Positions 23,989-38,320 of a stretch of DNA of 64,000 nt are shown here, one piece after another. The DNA is from Phylloscopus collybita (lineage: Eukaryota; Chordata; Aves; Passeriformes; Phylloscopidae): positions 35,990,501-36,054,500 of the forward strand of contig JAJNNQ010000075.1 in assembly GCA_027886175.1 (NCBI GenBank), given 5' to 3'. The translations under genes were made by a program, and so were the position numbers. The notes under the pieces were generated by a model. The model had not been told where the DNA came from and did no database searches. It saw only the letters and a list, made by a program, of their open reading frames with translations. The number at the start of each line of letters is the position of its first letter. Within the stretch, counting starts at the first letter, position 1.

Positions 23989-24057
23989 TTCATGCACGCA
24001 TATATACACGTATGTGTGTATATATGTGTGTATATATATATATGCACATGCATGAAG
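23989..24057. repeat. TA/TG microsatellite inside an imperfect palindrome
   Basis: Alternating TA and TG dinucleotides fill the centre. The edges read TTCATGCACGCATATA on the left and TATATGCACATGCATGAA on the right, which are near reverse complements. The tract could extrude as a cruciform and is prone to length change. Confidence 0.75.
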
Positions 24058-27000
24058 CATCTGGATAATGAAGATTAAACATTCATGAAGGGCCACATTC
24101 TTCATTACTCAGGTCCATGCCACGTGTTTATTGCTATATCTATAAATTCATGCTGTCAAGATTACCTGAGCTAAGGCAGCTCCACAGGTACACTTAGGTC
24201 CTCCTGCCTCCTCAAAAGTAAAATACTCCAACCAATGAAAATGGTGAATTTCCTGAAACAAATTCAATCTTCTGTCTCCTGCATGGCTGCAGGGATTTGC
24301 AATGGTCCCTCACCTAGAGGGCACATCACACTGTGCAAAAGGTAAGGCCAGGTGCAATTCTGTACAGCTCTGCACCTCAAAACGTCACAGCCTCCCACTT
24401 GTATGCCAGAAACCCAGTTCTGCAGTTACAAAAATCTCTCTAGGTCAATGGGAAGATTTCAGGATTTGTGCCTCAAGAGATTCCCACCCACCTCCTACCA
24501 GCAGTACAGTGCAGCACCTCAGGTTACGGAATGACCGAATCACAGACCGCAGAAGGGCCACAGTGGGTCCTAGGATGAATCTGAATGGGAAGATGAACCC
24601 TTTTAAAGGATCTGAATCAAATTACTTTCTTTAATAAAGACAGACTTGTGAGCTATTTCTACCACTGACTGTTGTTTAATCATCATGGAGTTAATTAGGT
24701 CAAACCAATAATCAATCCACCACCACCCTCCCGATTAACACCAACAGTCTGTGGTTTCCTGTGGAATGATTTGAAACAAAGGAAGTTCACTGCATTAGGA
24801 AGGAATATTGTGGTCAGAAGGAGTTAAGGTGTAGTGCAGGTGCACTGAGAGAAGGTTTCAACATGAGTTAAGTTAGTACTAACCACATTTCTAAACATCC
24901 TTGCCTAATTTTCTGATAGTATGCCTCCTGTCACTCTGAAGGATCATGCACTTAGCATGAGCTGTCCATACTTAAGAAGCAGTATAGCAAAAGGCTCAGG
25001 TAAATTACTTTTAAATTTAAGTGAGAGGTGAAAGGATTTAAATTCGAAATCCATATTCAGTTCTCCATTACGCTGGTGTAAATCCACAATAACACTGTCA
25101 GAAAAGTTATTTCAGACTCATACTTGTTTAACTGTGATAAGAATCCAGTCTCGTCATTTGAATTCAGTTAAAGCCAGATATGGAGCTGTGTGCTTTTTTC
25201 TGTTACTAATGGATTTAACTCTGTCAGGCCTTTTACAATGCATTGCTGTTTCAGATTGCCGACTTAGAACATGATATGAAAACATTCAGTGTCTCTCCAG
25301 TGCTCTTTCATTTTAATTCAAAATATATGTATTACTCACACCAAAAGTTAATTGAAGTCCCTGGAATGCAAAGGAGTTACTGATATCACGTATGTAAGGC
25401 TTAGCCACAATAAGATGTAATAGAAATAGGAAAGCTGTAATAAATGAGAAAGGTAAGGGAGCTAGGACCCCAAAACACTCACCAGCTAGGATCAGAACCT
25501 GCAGCAAAGGATAATCACTTCACTGGGGGCTCAGCCCGCTCCCTTCTGTGCTGCAGGTGTTCCATCAGGGAACAGCAGAACCCAGTGGCACAATGTGGTG
25601 CAATCCAGCAGACATATCTGCCATTTATTCTGAAGCAAATGGGTTAAAAACTCCTCATACCCAGGAACTCCGCTACTCTTCTCAGAAACAAAACATGTAA
25701 ATGGGGAAAGCAGCAATCCACCACATCCTCCTGCCCGATGTTACGTATTTCTCATTTGCCAAAGCATCAGTCTATTCAGATAGAATTGGGAACTGTGATC
25801 ACACTATTCCATTTTGTTCATTTCTACTGAGTGCAGCACACATTCAGCTGTTTCGTTTTCTTCTTCTGTATGTCTCCTTTGTCTCTACAACCTCTTCTAC
25901 AGCTTTCAAGCTGGCAAACGTCTGTGTAGGTCTTTAACTCAAACATAACTTACCTATTATGCCTTACCTGTTACTCCATGAAAATATCATCAATGAATAA
26001 GAAAACAATTTTTTTGGCAGCTAACTAGAAAATATTTCATGTTGTATCATTACAAAGGATTGATACATATTTCCCATTTATTTCTAATATAACACTTTAA
26101 AGATTACATGCACACATGAATCATGATAAAACCCAAATAGGAAGACTATTATTAAAAAAACTGGGCTACACCATTCACCCTAGCGAACAGATGCAGCATT
26201 TAGACAAGTCACCACCCTGGGCTTTTTCCTCAACTTTCCACCCAAGTTTCATGCTGACCTATAAATTTTAATCACTTTCTGGACTTCATTTAATGGTTCA
26301 ATGAATATTACAAACTGATGCTTTTCTTTGCATAAGCAAGAGGTTCAATAAGCAGCTTTTATAATAACTTTTTAAACTTAATATACTAAAATGTTTCTGT
26401 AACTGTTATAAATGTTTCAACACTTTCTTTATTAATAAAATTTTATCTAAATTGTTTTTAAGCTAAGCTTCATGCCTTTCAACAGACTTCTGAGTATATG
26501 ACCTGCTCCCAACCATGCCAGATCTCAATTCACTTTCACTGTTCAAGATGCATATCCTTAATAAGAATAAAGAGCCTAATCCTGTGAGATACTGAGAGAC
26601 TAAGCTCTTCTTTTTCAACCTCTTACCAGCATACTCAAATTGCACTCTCTTTGGAGCCATTCATTCTTTTCAGGGATCAGGTTCTATTTCCTGAAAGTCT
26701 GATGGGTTTAGGACTATAATTAATCCTACAGTACACTGAGTGCTAAAATCTACACTGCTTTATAACTCCCACTGCAAAGGAAAAAATAATTTACTTCAGC
26801 CAACCAATTTCATAGGTTTCTAGAAAAAAGTGTATTTATAATGCATATTCTTAATTAATACTTTTTGATTCAGAGAGATCATACATATATTTCTTCCACC
26901 TGAACAACTATAATTCCTCTGCACATTCATTCTTAGCTGGAAGTCAGAGAGAAATTGCAAAACTCATAGTAGAAAGATACAGAACCAAAACTATTACTGC

Positions 27001-28552
27001 ACTTCCAAGAGCCAAAAAAGAACAAAATTAAGTGAACTGAACTTTAACATCAAAATCATGGTAAAAAAGGCCATTTCTTGGCCACTTTAAGTTAAGGTGA
27101 TGAACAGGTAATTGCAGTAAAGCTGCTCAGAACGAGATCTTCTGGTTCTCATCATGAAAACTACAAACCCAGAAATTTTAACTTATTTACTTGATCTTTG
27201 TTAAGATGGCCAAGCCTCTTTGAAAGCTCCATAGTTTTTCATGCTCCTAAATTCATGGTAGGTAATCTGGAAATCATAAAATTGTCAATTTAAGTGGAGT
27301 GTCTTTGTGCCTCCAGCCTCCCTGTTGTGAAGCTTTGATTCAACTGGAATTTTGCTAAGAGCTAGGAGCCAAGATCCATCCAATGCACAAATACCAAGCT
27401 TTGCCAGCCTCAGGTCTCTGATCTCATAGTAGCAGTCCCCAAGTGAGGGACTGAACGCTGAACACTCCACGAGGCAGCCCTGAGGATCCTAAACAATTAA
27501 AGAAACCTTCGTATCAGTGGGACCATAGTGAGATTTAAGTGAGTTATCATTCCTGACTATTAAAAGGTAAAAGTTAGGTATTTCCTGGCATGCAAAGGAT
27601 TGCAATTAGGTAAGATTCACCCTGTAGAAGTTCCTTGACTGGTAGTCTTGAAGACCAAGGAGCTCCTCACAGGTTCTGGGACAGTAGACACAGGACAGAA
27701 AGAGATACAGGATTTGAAGCACGCAGCATCACTGACCTGTTTCCACATATAAGAACCAGACTCTGAATTTCATAGAAACTGGATGAAGACTGCTTTTAGC
27801 CAAGGTGATGTGGGCATTCCAAACACCAGCAGAGGACTTGGACTGTCTCAGCCATTGGGCAGCCATGTGATGATAACATGTTTTAATCACTTTTACAGCA
27901 GCTGGACAAGAGCCAGCAATCTACAGATAAAGGGCTACAAGTGACTTCATGTACACATTAAATATGTCTTATTGTTAGCAGTACTGAAGATCAATGAGTA
28001 GAATGAAAGTGAAAAGATAACAGTGGTAGGTGACAGTTTTACTTAATCAAAGAGCCTCTGGGGCCTGCAGAGCTATGTCAGGGTCACAGGGATTTATTTT
28101 CTTCCTCCTTTATTTAGACAGATCTATTTTGCAATGTTCGTATGGAGACTCCTTGTATTTACACTTAACAAAAGCTGTACTAAAAGACAAGGGCAAAGGT
28201 CTCATACTAATAGCTCTAGCCCATGGCTGGTTGTCAGTCTGCTCCTCACAAGCTTGATGGTTTTGGATTACCTGCTGATGCAATTCAGATATTAGGCATA
28301 GTTAAATCTAAAGGAAAACAAGTCTCCCTCTGCAATCAATGGCAATAAGGGAGTACATAATACTAAGTTTAATTTGCATTTAGGCACCTCACACATTAAA
28401 TGTAGTAAGTTGTACTGTATCTAGAACAACTAGATCTCTAACTGCAGTGTAACAGATTTAGATCTCTAATTACCCCTTGACTGAAGAGTAAGATTAGGCT
28501 TCTCTTGCTGAAGCACTTCAGCTAGGTGTTAAAAGTAAGACTGGATGAAATG
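24058..28552. other. Unique non-coding stretch
   Basis: No gene or repeat family recognised. Open frames are short and lack known motifs. Confidence 0.5.
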
Positions 28553-28720
28553 CAGGGTATAGCACAGTGGATATAGAAGTGGACTACCAAGCAGAGATGC
28601 CAGCTCAGATCCCAGAGCAATGTAAATCCATTAGCTAAGAGTCTGATACTTAACAGTCTGTGAAATGGGAATAACTGCACATCCTTATTTCACAGTGCTA
28701 TTAAACTATACATATGAAAA
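28553..28720 (+). repeat. MIR-type SINE relic
   Basis: The order of features matches the tRNA-derived MIR/CORE-SINE family: an A-box-like segment TAGCACAGTGG near 28560, a B-box-like segment GCTCAGATCCCA near 28602, then TACTTAAC and TCTGTGAAATGGGAATAA near 28657-28674, and a T/A-rich segment ending in CTATTAAACTATAC. It is heavily diverged, as expected of an old amniote repeat. The family assignment is from memory of the consensus. Confidence 0.7.
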
Positions 28721-31470
28721 ATTATTCAAATTTTCAGTCTGTGAACAGAAGAAGCTTCAAATCACTGTATATTGCAAAGATTGTTAAAGACAATATTCAG
28801 AACTTTAAAAGCACTTGAATTAAAGGATATTCTTGGAAGCAACTTAATGTAAATTTTTCAAGGTTGTGACTTACACTTTCTATGTTTGGAATTCAGATTG
28901 AAAACTCACAGGTTGTATTTTATTCAAATAACAAGAAATTTCCAACAGAAGGAAATATCTATGGTGCAGAAAAAAAAATTGGAAAATAACTCCTAGTAAA
29001 AGTTTGTCAGAAGAAATCAGTTAGTATTTGTAAGACACTGAAAAGGCACTGTAAGTGCTCTTGAGAATTTCCACGAGGAAATTAATAATCATATGTTCAA
29101 AAGAACTGAGTACTACTTGTAAAAGGGCTTTATTAGCATGCTGCCCTCCATTACACAGTTGTTGACTATCTGCACATCTACTGGATCCTTTGTCTCTTAG
29201 CTAAATTTAATCAGACATGAAGGACAGAGCCCATACTACGGGTCACTGCCTGAAATTCACCAAGCAACAAAGCAAAGCAAACTATTGAAAGTCAATGGAA
29301 TTAGATGCTACTTCCTGCTATAGGAAGGATGAGGCTTTACAGAAACAGAGATCAGGTTCTGTGTCTTAGCAGAAACATCCACAAGGAATCAAAAATCCCT
29401 TATAAAGGAAACTGAAAAATCTGTTAGAAAAGAAACTTTTTTTTCAGCATTCAAGGATCTGCAATTTGGTTTAACTAACAAGCCAGAATGGTTTCTTTGG
29501 CAGGATTATTCTAACTACTACGCAAGATTAAGACCCTTAATGGTGATTCCAGAAACAATAAGTAGATTGCTCAAATTGTTATAACAAAAATTACAATGAT
29601 TATTCAAATTTACAAGTAAGCATTTAGCAAGTGCCCCTTTTTCCCTTTCTCTTAATAAGATGGCATACAAAAAAAAAGCTTTATTCAAGTGTTTTCCACT
29701 AAGAACTTAGTATTTGAAGTATCTCCTTTTTGTGGAAGGATAAATCATTCACAGCAAATTATGATTATGCACTTACTAATTTGGAAAACTTGCACTCATT
29801 CATGCCCTAGCTCTATATTCTGAAGGCATTTTTAAGTCATTCTAGGAACTAGTACTTGAATAGCTTAAAATGAAACTTTTTAACTAGAGCATGTTACACC
29901 TGGGAAAAGTTCCTTGATGAGCAAGCTAGATGTTAAATTGGGGGGAAAAAATCACATTGATTATGGTCATGAGTCCAAGACAAGCTCAATTAAAATCAAT
30001 GGAGACTTTTCAAGCGAAAGAAAAAAATAAGAGAGCAGCAAAGTGTTATCTCTTAATTATGTTATGGAAATTTTCTCTAATTGATACCTGTCCCATGTTA
30101 CTAGACCTAAAGCAACCTACAGATCTCAGCCTATAAATATTATTTCACAGTATCAGCCCTCGAGCTTAAGTAAGAGATGGTCCTTTATCCTTTCTCTACT
30201 CTCTCCACTGACTTCTGCCAGGACTGACATCCCTGCTCAGCTTTTCTTTGGTGGCTTTTCTTCTTTTCCTGGAAACTACAGGTGGTGTTTCAAGAGAGAA
30301 GGGAAAGCAAGGGGCAGCAATTCTATCTGTGACTTTTTCATTGAGTTACATTATCTGCATGGGCATGGCACTCCTATTTTTATTTCTCAGTATTGAAGTG
30401 TGTCTTCAAATGTTCAAGACATTGCTCAGCAGTGTGCCAAACAATGGATATTTTTACTCACATACTATCATGCTATCTAAATAGCTTCAACTAGATTAAA
30501 GAAGAAATTCGAGTCTTACATTTTGTATTTAATCTCTGTTTTTCCTGACTAGCTGCAAGGGCTCTCCAATGCTGAGCAAGCCAGTGTGACTAAAAGCTAT
30601 CCAGCAGCTCTTGAGGAATGGCAAAGTACCAGAAGCAAATGCCAAAGCCATAGAAAAGAACAGGACTATCACAGGGAGGCTAACTGCTACCTAATGCTCA
30701 TGTAACATTAATCTCCTGAGTTTTTAATACAAGCGTTCTTTGGCATTGATACACATGTTGCACGTACTGCTGCCATCCTCCCCAGAAAGGTCCTACAGTC
30801 ACAACTGCTGCTACTGAAATCCATCCACCACTTCTTTGAGACATCTCTGCTTATTTTGTTCTGCTCTGGACTTCCTCCTTTTCCCCAGTTTGTTTTTTTT
30901 TTATCTCAATCCAGTTCAAAACCCACAGGTAGAAATTAAATCTGTTGTCTCAGGTCAGGGTAAAAATGCACCTGCATTAAAAATAAGTGACTATGACTCA
31001 AAGCCTGTTGCTATCCCTTATTCAGGGTCTAGCACAATCTGGATGATTAAGAAAGACATAGTCTAAACTTTTACTGGGACTTTTAATATGGTAGCACAGC
31101 TAAAATAAATCTTGAAACAAAAAATGCTCTTGCATTGGTCATGCTATTCTTAAAGGAAGAACTAGTTATTAGGTCCCAATGAAACAATCCCTGTGATTTT
31201 AAGGGTCAACAAACTAAACCCTGCTATTCTCATGACAGCTTCCTTGTTTTTACTTCCAAGGCAAATTCCTACTCGCACAGACCAGCAGTGATGCTGTGGT
31301 CAGGCTGGTGCTAATAATTTGGCAATCATGCCTGATACTGCACAGTTGATCAGAGAGTGGTCTTTAACAGATTGACATTGATGTTATAAAAAGCTCTAAA
31401 TGGAAATAAAGATGGTGCTTCACCCCCTTAAAAATACTTCATGCCACTTTAATTGACCACTGCCTCAAGT
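28721..31470. other. Unique non-coding stretch
   Basis: No recognisable gene or repeat beyond short A and T runs. The open frames at 30248-30484 and 30836-31066 have no family resemblance. Confidence 0.5.
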
Positions 31471-31471
31471 A

Positions 31472-31532
31472 GGGGTGTTTTTTGGGTTTGTTTTGTTTTG
31501 TTTTGTTTTGTTTGTTTTTGTTTTGGTTTTTT
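31472..31532 (+). repeat. (GTTTT)n low-complexity tract
   Basis: Irregular GTTTT/GTTT units with G-rich beginnings. This may be a decayed poly-T, that is a minus-strand poly-A tail, but no element body is recognised. Confidence 0.8.
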
Positions 31533-32708
31533 AACTCAAATGGCCCAAATCTTAAACTGACTTCAGAAAAATGTTCAGCCCAATATACATGAAAGCAGCA
31601 AGGTTAGAATTCTTTCCATCTACACTCATCACATGCATGCCAACAGGACACTAATTAAAACAGCAACTCATGCACAGCTACATTAATTACTCTGTCATAT
31701 TCACAAAAGAGGGGGGAAATTCCCACAGTCTTTTTTTTTCTTTTTCCCCTGTCAGGATCTCTAAACTTGAATACCCCAAAAATGGAATGGAATAAAGTGT
31801 TAGATGTTTTGGTAATCTTAAAGGAAGTATTAGAGGTAGCAATTATTTTAACAGCAGAGCTATCTGAGAGCCTTTCTGCCTCAGCAAGAACATTGCCAAA
31901 AGCTACCCATTTGTATTCCAGGTGATATTGAAGATCCCATATCTTAGAGGCAGTTCCAAGTATCTCAGTGGACTCTTATCCAGTGTTCTTATTTCTCCAA
32001 GTAAATAGCTGTAAGGTGAAATCAAAACTCATGGTAAACTATAGCAGATGGAACAAAAATGTTGAACTCTGCAGAATTCCTCCAACACAAGAACTTAGAA
32101 TGAGGTAAAACTCAAATGTTTTACTGCTGACTGATTCAACTTAGATTATATTTTCCAATGGTGCAAGGAAACAAAGAAGATTAATAGCACAAAAATACTG
32201 CACATTGCAAAGGAAAGCAAGAGTCCTTAACACAAAGAAACCAGACAACAAAAAGAGAAGTGCAGGAATCCTTGTAACAGAGAATTCTGGTCTGCATTTG
32301 TAGCAAACCTTTGAATGGAGAGCAAGAAAGATAGAGAGTGAGTGCCAATACATCCCCCCAAAGGCCTTGAAAGAAAAACAATACCAGACTCTATAAATGA
32401 TTATATTTTTATGTTACGGGATGAAAAAGAAATTTAATTAGTTAGCAAAATGCAATTTTAATCCATTTGGAGTAATTTTCCAATACATTAACTTTTTCAT
32501 TAGAATTCAGTTTTGTTTTGCTAAACAAAAGGAACCACTTCAACACCTGTGGCATGAAGAGTCATCTAGAAGATGTGCTGTGCCCCAAATTACTACAAAT
32601 AATTGAATGTAACTTCTGCACAGCAACACCAAACAGTGGCACTTGGGGAGAGACAAGCCCAGCCTGACTGAATAGGCCACCAAGATAATTAGCAGTGCCA
32701 TTCACATG
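31533..32708. other. Unique non-coding stretch
   Basis: Nothing recognisable apart from a pyrimidine tract near 31730-31750. Confidence 0.5.
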
Positions 32709-32790
32709 TCAACAAAAACAAAATAAAACAAAACAAAACAAAACAATCCAAAAAAACCACCCAAACAGAGCAAAACAAAAAACAAAACCC
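32709..32790 (+). repeat. (CAAAA)n low-complexity tract
   Basis: CAAAA units with interruptions; complementary in sequence to the (GTTTT)n tract about 1.2 kb upstream. Confidence 0.8.
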
Positions 32791-34696
32791 AAGCACGCCC
32801 CTATTTGGAAGTAGTGACTAAATAGTAGGAACCAAGTCCAAATTGCCACTACATTTTTTCTCCTGTCCCTCTTTTTCACTCTTGTTCCATATTCTCCCAT
32901 GTGGTTGCTCACGCTCAGCAATCTTACATGGTGAAATTAAATGCAACACTCTGTTCTTGTAATTAATTTTGCAATTAAAAATACTTTGCTCCATCAGTGC
33001 AAATCTATCTACACAGCTTTTGCATATAAAATGGCTGCACTAGCAAAAAAAATTGTTCTATAGATGGTTTTGCACAACTTGTTTACAAGTCAGTTTATGT
33101 GACATTAGTACAATCACAAGAGTTTGATGCCATTTCTGTTTAAATCATCAGAATGTCAGGTCAGGGACTGTCTCAGTACAGCTCTGCTCAGTTTCTAACA
33201 CAGCATTACTATGATTTTCTGAAGCATTGTGGTACTTCTGGAGCAGAAACACATCTGAAAGACAGTTGATTATGAAAAACAGGGATGACCAGGCAAATCT
33301 AAATCTGTGTCAATAGGAGAAGCAAAAAGGGGCGGGTTGTTTACCAATGTCACTGTTCACAAATTCCTGCTGTTTGTGCTTCCTCATCTAGGCAGCCAGT
33401 TCAGCCAGGGGAAGTAGTAATTTTATTCAACCACAGACTTTTTAAAAAACCTGTTCCCCATGTTCTCTGGCAATAAAGAAATACAAAAACACGCTCACAA
33501 AAATGTTTGCTATTTCTAAAGATAGCAGCACTTGCTTGTATTGGCTGAGTTGCTATACTGCTGATCAGTTATCAGAAACTTAACAATCTCATCAATAACT
33601 CCATGCACTACTCAGAGAAAAAGATAAGTAAGTCACTGCCTGTGATCTTGAGTTTTCACATGCCCATGAAATGAGTTACAGTGATCTAAAACTGTAATCT
33701 ATAAAGAAAACAAGAAATCAAAGGAAAACAACCGATATAATTATACCTAAACTAAAAAAGAAGACAAAGGGAAGTTTGGAAATACCAGCTCCACTTCACT
33801 TCCAAGCCAAAACAAACCTCAAGCTAAATACAATTTGGGAACAATTTCACTGAGTTTAACTTAATTATGTTAATCATTTAGATAACTGATTGCAAGAAGA
33901 GTATGTCTAGCATCTGTGAAGCAGAGCAAGGAGACAGATGAAAAGCTTGTTTGTCCCTGTGGGACAGGGAGAAAAGAGAGAGGCAATTACCAGCTGCAAC
34001 ACAGGACACTGCAGCTGGGAGAAAGGCACTAGGAAATTGTATGTATCCAAATCAATGTTTGTACTAGATCCATGAATTTAGACTTGTCTTTTGAAGACAC
34101 TTTACATATTTCCTGGCAAATGGAGTTTAAGGTGCCTCCCAGTAAGGTGGGTCTGTATTATTTAACAAACTCTGAAAGCAACAAAGTGATTATTTATCTG
34201 TTGACACGACTGCGAATTCCCTGCTCCAGAAAAACCTGGGAAGGCCCACTGAATGTAGAGTGGCATAATCTTTTCTGTTTTATCAGCCTGGCCTTTATTA
34301 TGACAAGATGTTTTAAAAAAGGGGGAAAAAAATCTTAACAGGTTGCTAGATTTTATTCAAAATTAAGTCCCACTGGAACAAATTTTCAGAAGTGCTATCA
34401 ATTTTAGTTTGTCATTAACTCTTCTTTTTGACTAAAAAAATAATAAATAAAGTGCTCAGTTTCTCTCCAACTGGTCCAGAAATTCCAGTTCTATTCAAGT
34501 AAAGAGGAAGGAAAATCTTAGTAAGCTCTTCTGATGCATGGCTGTGATTCATAGCTGTGTATTTTGATTATTATTGTTCTTCGGTATTGAGGTGCTGTGA
34601 GGGAGCTTTTCAATTGAGCACCCCAGCACTATGACCTTTCTCCTATGTCTCTCTGTTCCTTCAGTGTCCCTGATGAAAGCAACAACTGGTGTTCAC
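32791..34696. other. Unique non-coding stretch
   Basis: No gene or repeat family recognised. Confidence 0.5.
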
Positions 34697-35075
34697 AGAA
34701 CATGAGAACCACAAAATGACTTTGGATGGAAGGGACCTTTAAGATCATTTATTCGAACCCACCCGCCATGGACAAGGACATCTTTTACTAGAGCAGGTTG
34801 CTCAAAGCCCCTTCCAATCTGGCCTTCATCCAGGGATGAAGAAGCCACTTGGGCAGATTGTTCCATTGTCTGTCCACCCTTATTGTGACAAATTTCTTCC
34901 TGTTTCTAATCTAAATCCTCTTTAGTCACTGCCCTCTTTCAGTGTAAAATCACTGCCACCACAAGCCTTCGTAAAACTCTCTCTCCATCTGCCCCACAGA
35001 AACTGTTCAGGCCAAAGCAAATGTCCCTGTATCATCTTTGTGGTTTTACTCCTCTGTTCATGATCCATCCTCTAC
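34697..35075 (-). mobile_element. CR1 LINE fragment, 5'-truncated
   Basis: Read on the minus strand this is the 3' end of a CR1 retrotransposon. The plus strand shows the usual reverse-complement landmarks: degenerate tail repeats near 34697-34718, then GGAAGGGACCTTTAAGATCAT, a CCCACCCGCCATGGACA-like segment, GGTTGCTCAAAGCCCCTTCC, and AATTTCTTCCTGTTTCTAAT. The right limit is approximate because similarity fades after about 35015. It retains no open reading frame and is an old, inactive copy. Confidence 0.85.
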
Positions 35076-38000
35076 TTGACAGTGCAGCTCTCTTCGCTGC
35101 TTGGCTCTTGTACTTTATGAAGCAATTTAAAATATTTAGGATATTAGACTCTTCTAGAGATATTCTGTTCTCCTTTACTAAAAAAAAAAAAGTTCACATA
35201 AGTCTCAGATGTATTTTTTTCACCACTGAAAAACATTGAGCCATGTGGTCGCTGACAAAATAGTTTCCCTCAGAACGACATACAAATGAGACTGGTACGT
35301 AATTCTATTCTGGGGTTGTTTGGGTTTTGTTTTTTTTTTTGGTTTTTTTTCCCTTCTGGATTGTAACCACACAAGAAGTTCAGAAAATTAAAAATACCTA
35401 TAAAATTATTTCTCTTCCATATCTGAGTATAGAAGCAAATGTCAAAGAAAAATTGTATTTGTCCTTGTAGGACTTGCGTGATTGCTAAAATCAACCACAG
35501 CACACAAACTATGAATGTATTAGGATTCAGGTATTTGTCTATATACACATGCACAGCACAGTGAGAAGAAATATGTACATATCTCTCAAAAGTTCACTAT
35601 GAGCAATTCCTCAATTTCTAATTTTGCATCATTCTCTTGTTCCTTCTTGCTGAAACTGCATGGCTGTTTGCACCTTAAGTGACTTACATCTCACAACCTT
35701 TTCTTTTCACAGGTCACTAATATTTGTGCTGGCTGAGAAGGCATTTTAACCTGCAATTTGATACTGGCAGGTGCACCAACTGCATGTGTAGTATTTGCAG
35801 CTGAAATTTTTTCCCATCCAGTCAGTGCTAGGCCATCTCTGAAGGTAGCTAGCACCAATCAAACAGCAGAGGGTAGGCAGGGGCTAATCATTTCATCTGA
35901 TAGAAACTTACCAAGATGCTGGCCCAAATGGTGTCCTGATTCCCACAACTTTGCTTATTAGCTGCATAAGAGTAGTAACAATATTAAATCTGCAGCATGA
36001 TATATCCAAGTCTGTAATCCTTTATAACTTGCCAATAATCCTCATTTTATGGGTCAAAGTGCAAAATGATACCAGGAACTTTAAAAAGCAGAAGGTTCTG
36101 CCCGTTTTTTCCTTTGACAGCAGAGAGATTCTTTGGTTTTGACTGTAGAGGTGCAGAATACAGAGGTGCAGAATAATGTAAGAGCACTGTGAAGTCTGAC
36201 ATGCCTTTCAGTTCAGTTCTCAGTTCAGTGAGGCAGGAGCAGTACTACATAGCTAGAGCTAATTCATTTGATTCAGTCTTTTGGAAGGCTCTCACCTTGC
36301 ATATAAAACTGTATTGGAGGTGAATTTCAAGGATCCTATTTACCTTAATATGGTTAATTTTGTAGCATGACATCTTCAAAACCTGATGACAAATACACTG
36401 CTAAATAAAGGCTGCATTTTCAGAATTTAAAAGGCTTCAGCATTCAGGGCTATATTAACAATACATATCTTAACACCGCACTGAAAATATACTTAGTAAG
36501 CAAATCCTTCATGACACTGAGGATGAGAGCACACTGGCTGATCTGAGTACAGATTAGAATTCCACCCTGCATATGATGGGGGGATCTGTATGTTCTGAAG
36601 GACTGCTGTCATTGCCTTGTAGAGGACATCACTGTTTGGTTTTGTTATAAAACATGCTGTTTGATCTAAATAAATGTTGTGCGTGCTTAGTCTATTAATG
36701 ATGCAGAAGAAATGGAGTCAGTTGGATTTTCTCCCATGTCAGTGGTTTGTGGATTGTTTGAGAAGAGGTTATATGTAAAAATCTGGAGGGTAGGCTGGAC
36801 AAACCATTTCTAGAATGTGGTTTGTTTTCTTAGAAAATCACACATTATAGTTGTGCCACACAATTGATCAGCTAAACTGCATGGACTGGAGAGAAAGTGT
36901 TATTTAAAGGATCAATAAGGGGGATAAAAAACATCTCCTCTGAACATCTTCTAGAAGCAGAGAGGACAAACTCAATCTACTCCCAGTATTTCAGAGCAGA
37001 GAGCAATGGGACATAAAATGAAAGGCCATCTATAATGGAAACAAAACTTCAGAGGCGACATCAACAACAAGAGAAACAATCTTCAATATGTAAACAGCAT
37101 AAAAGTCTCTTTTAAACAAGCCAAGTAACTGGGCAGACTAAGAAAGAGTATGCTCCAGTTCAAAAAGGCTAAAAGCAAGTAAAACACTTTTTTTCAAACC
37201 CTAAGAACCAGGAACAAATATTTCAACTACAAAGGTTTCTGAACAACTTCTAGGGGAGATGCAGAAGTAATAAAAGTGTCTAGACCTGCTATTATGTGCT
37301 CTAGATGACAGAACAACTTCAGGCCTAAGTCAGGATTTCCCAAGCCAAAACTGCCATATGCAACTATCTGCCTCTTGCAACAATAAGAAATATCTGTTTT
37401 TCTAAATGCTCTCTGTTTTCAAACAAATAACTCCTGAGAGTAAAAAGAAAGGAAAGTAAGAATGAAAAAGCATTCATTCTAATTCTGCAAAGAGAAAAAA
37501 AAGTTAAAAGAGAGAATATTAAGTGTAAAAGGGCAATGTAAAAAGGGCAAATAACTCCATTTATTTTTTCTAAAATTCTTTCCTGGTCACAGAGCTCCAT
37601 TAAAGGCTATCCTGAATGTGGAGGGAGAGGAGAAGGAAGTAGAAATTCAGCAAAATACTGAAGAAATTGAGAAGAGTGACAAAAGATAGATTAGAAAAGT
37701 CATAAGGAGACCCAGCTAAATGAAAGAAGTAAGTACAAATAAGTACAGGAGAACAGCACATTCATGCCAAAATCCATTTAGGGTAATGGAATGGTCACCA
37801 ACACAGCACTTTTCGGTACTTCAGTGAGTACCTGACAGAACCTGACAGCACCACCTATTTATCCACAGCAGAAATCAGAAATATATCATAAAAAAGAGAG
37901 AAGGGGAACAGTAAAGATTTACACTAGGCTCAGGGGCTGGAGGAGTGCAATATACTGTGTTTCTATAGGTGAAGGTTGCCAGTGAAAACCAATGGTGTAA

Positions 38001-38320
38001 GAAGTTACATTTTCCTCTGATCTCCTCCAGATGCTGTGCTACCAGAAGAATTGAAAATGAGGTATTAGCTGTACTCAGGCACCTGCCTTAAGCTTAATTA
38101 GAAAGCAAATCCACAGGAAAAACTTAATCAAAAGCTCCACTGCCCATCCAACTTAGGCACAACTCAGATTCACTGGGGAGGCACCAGTGACTTTGTTGTT
38201 CCAGGCATACTCCCCAACCTCATTGCATTCCTATCTCTCCAACAACCATTCAATCACAAAAATATTTTTTGAAACTTTTCTCTTCTTGGGGAGAATCCTT
38301 TGGGAAGCTTCCCTCTTTGT
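35076..38320. other. Unique non-coding stretch
   Basis: No recognisable gene. Contains an A-run near 35181, a T/G-rich run at about 35315-35352, and a 14-bp sequence (AGAGGTGCAGAATA) duplicated at 36147-36160 and 36162-36175. Confidence 0.5.
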
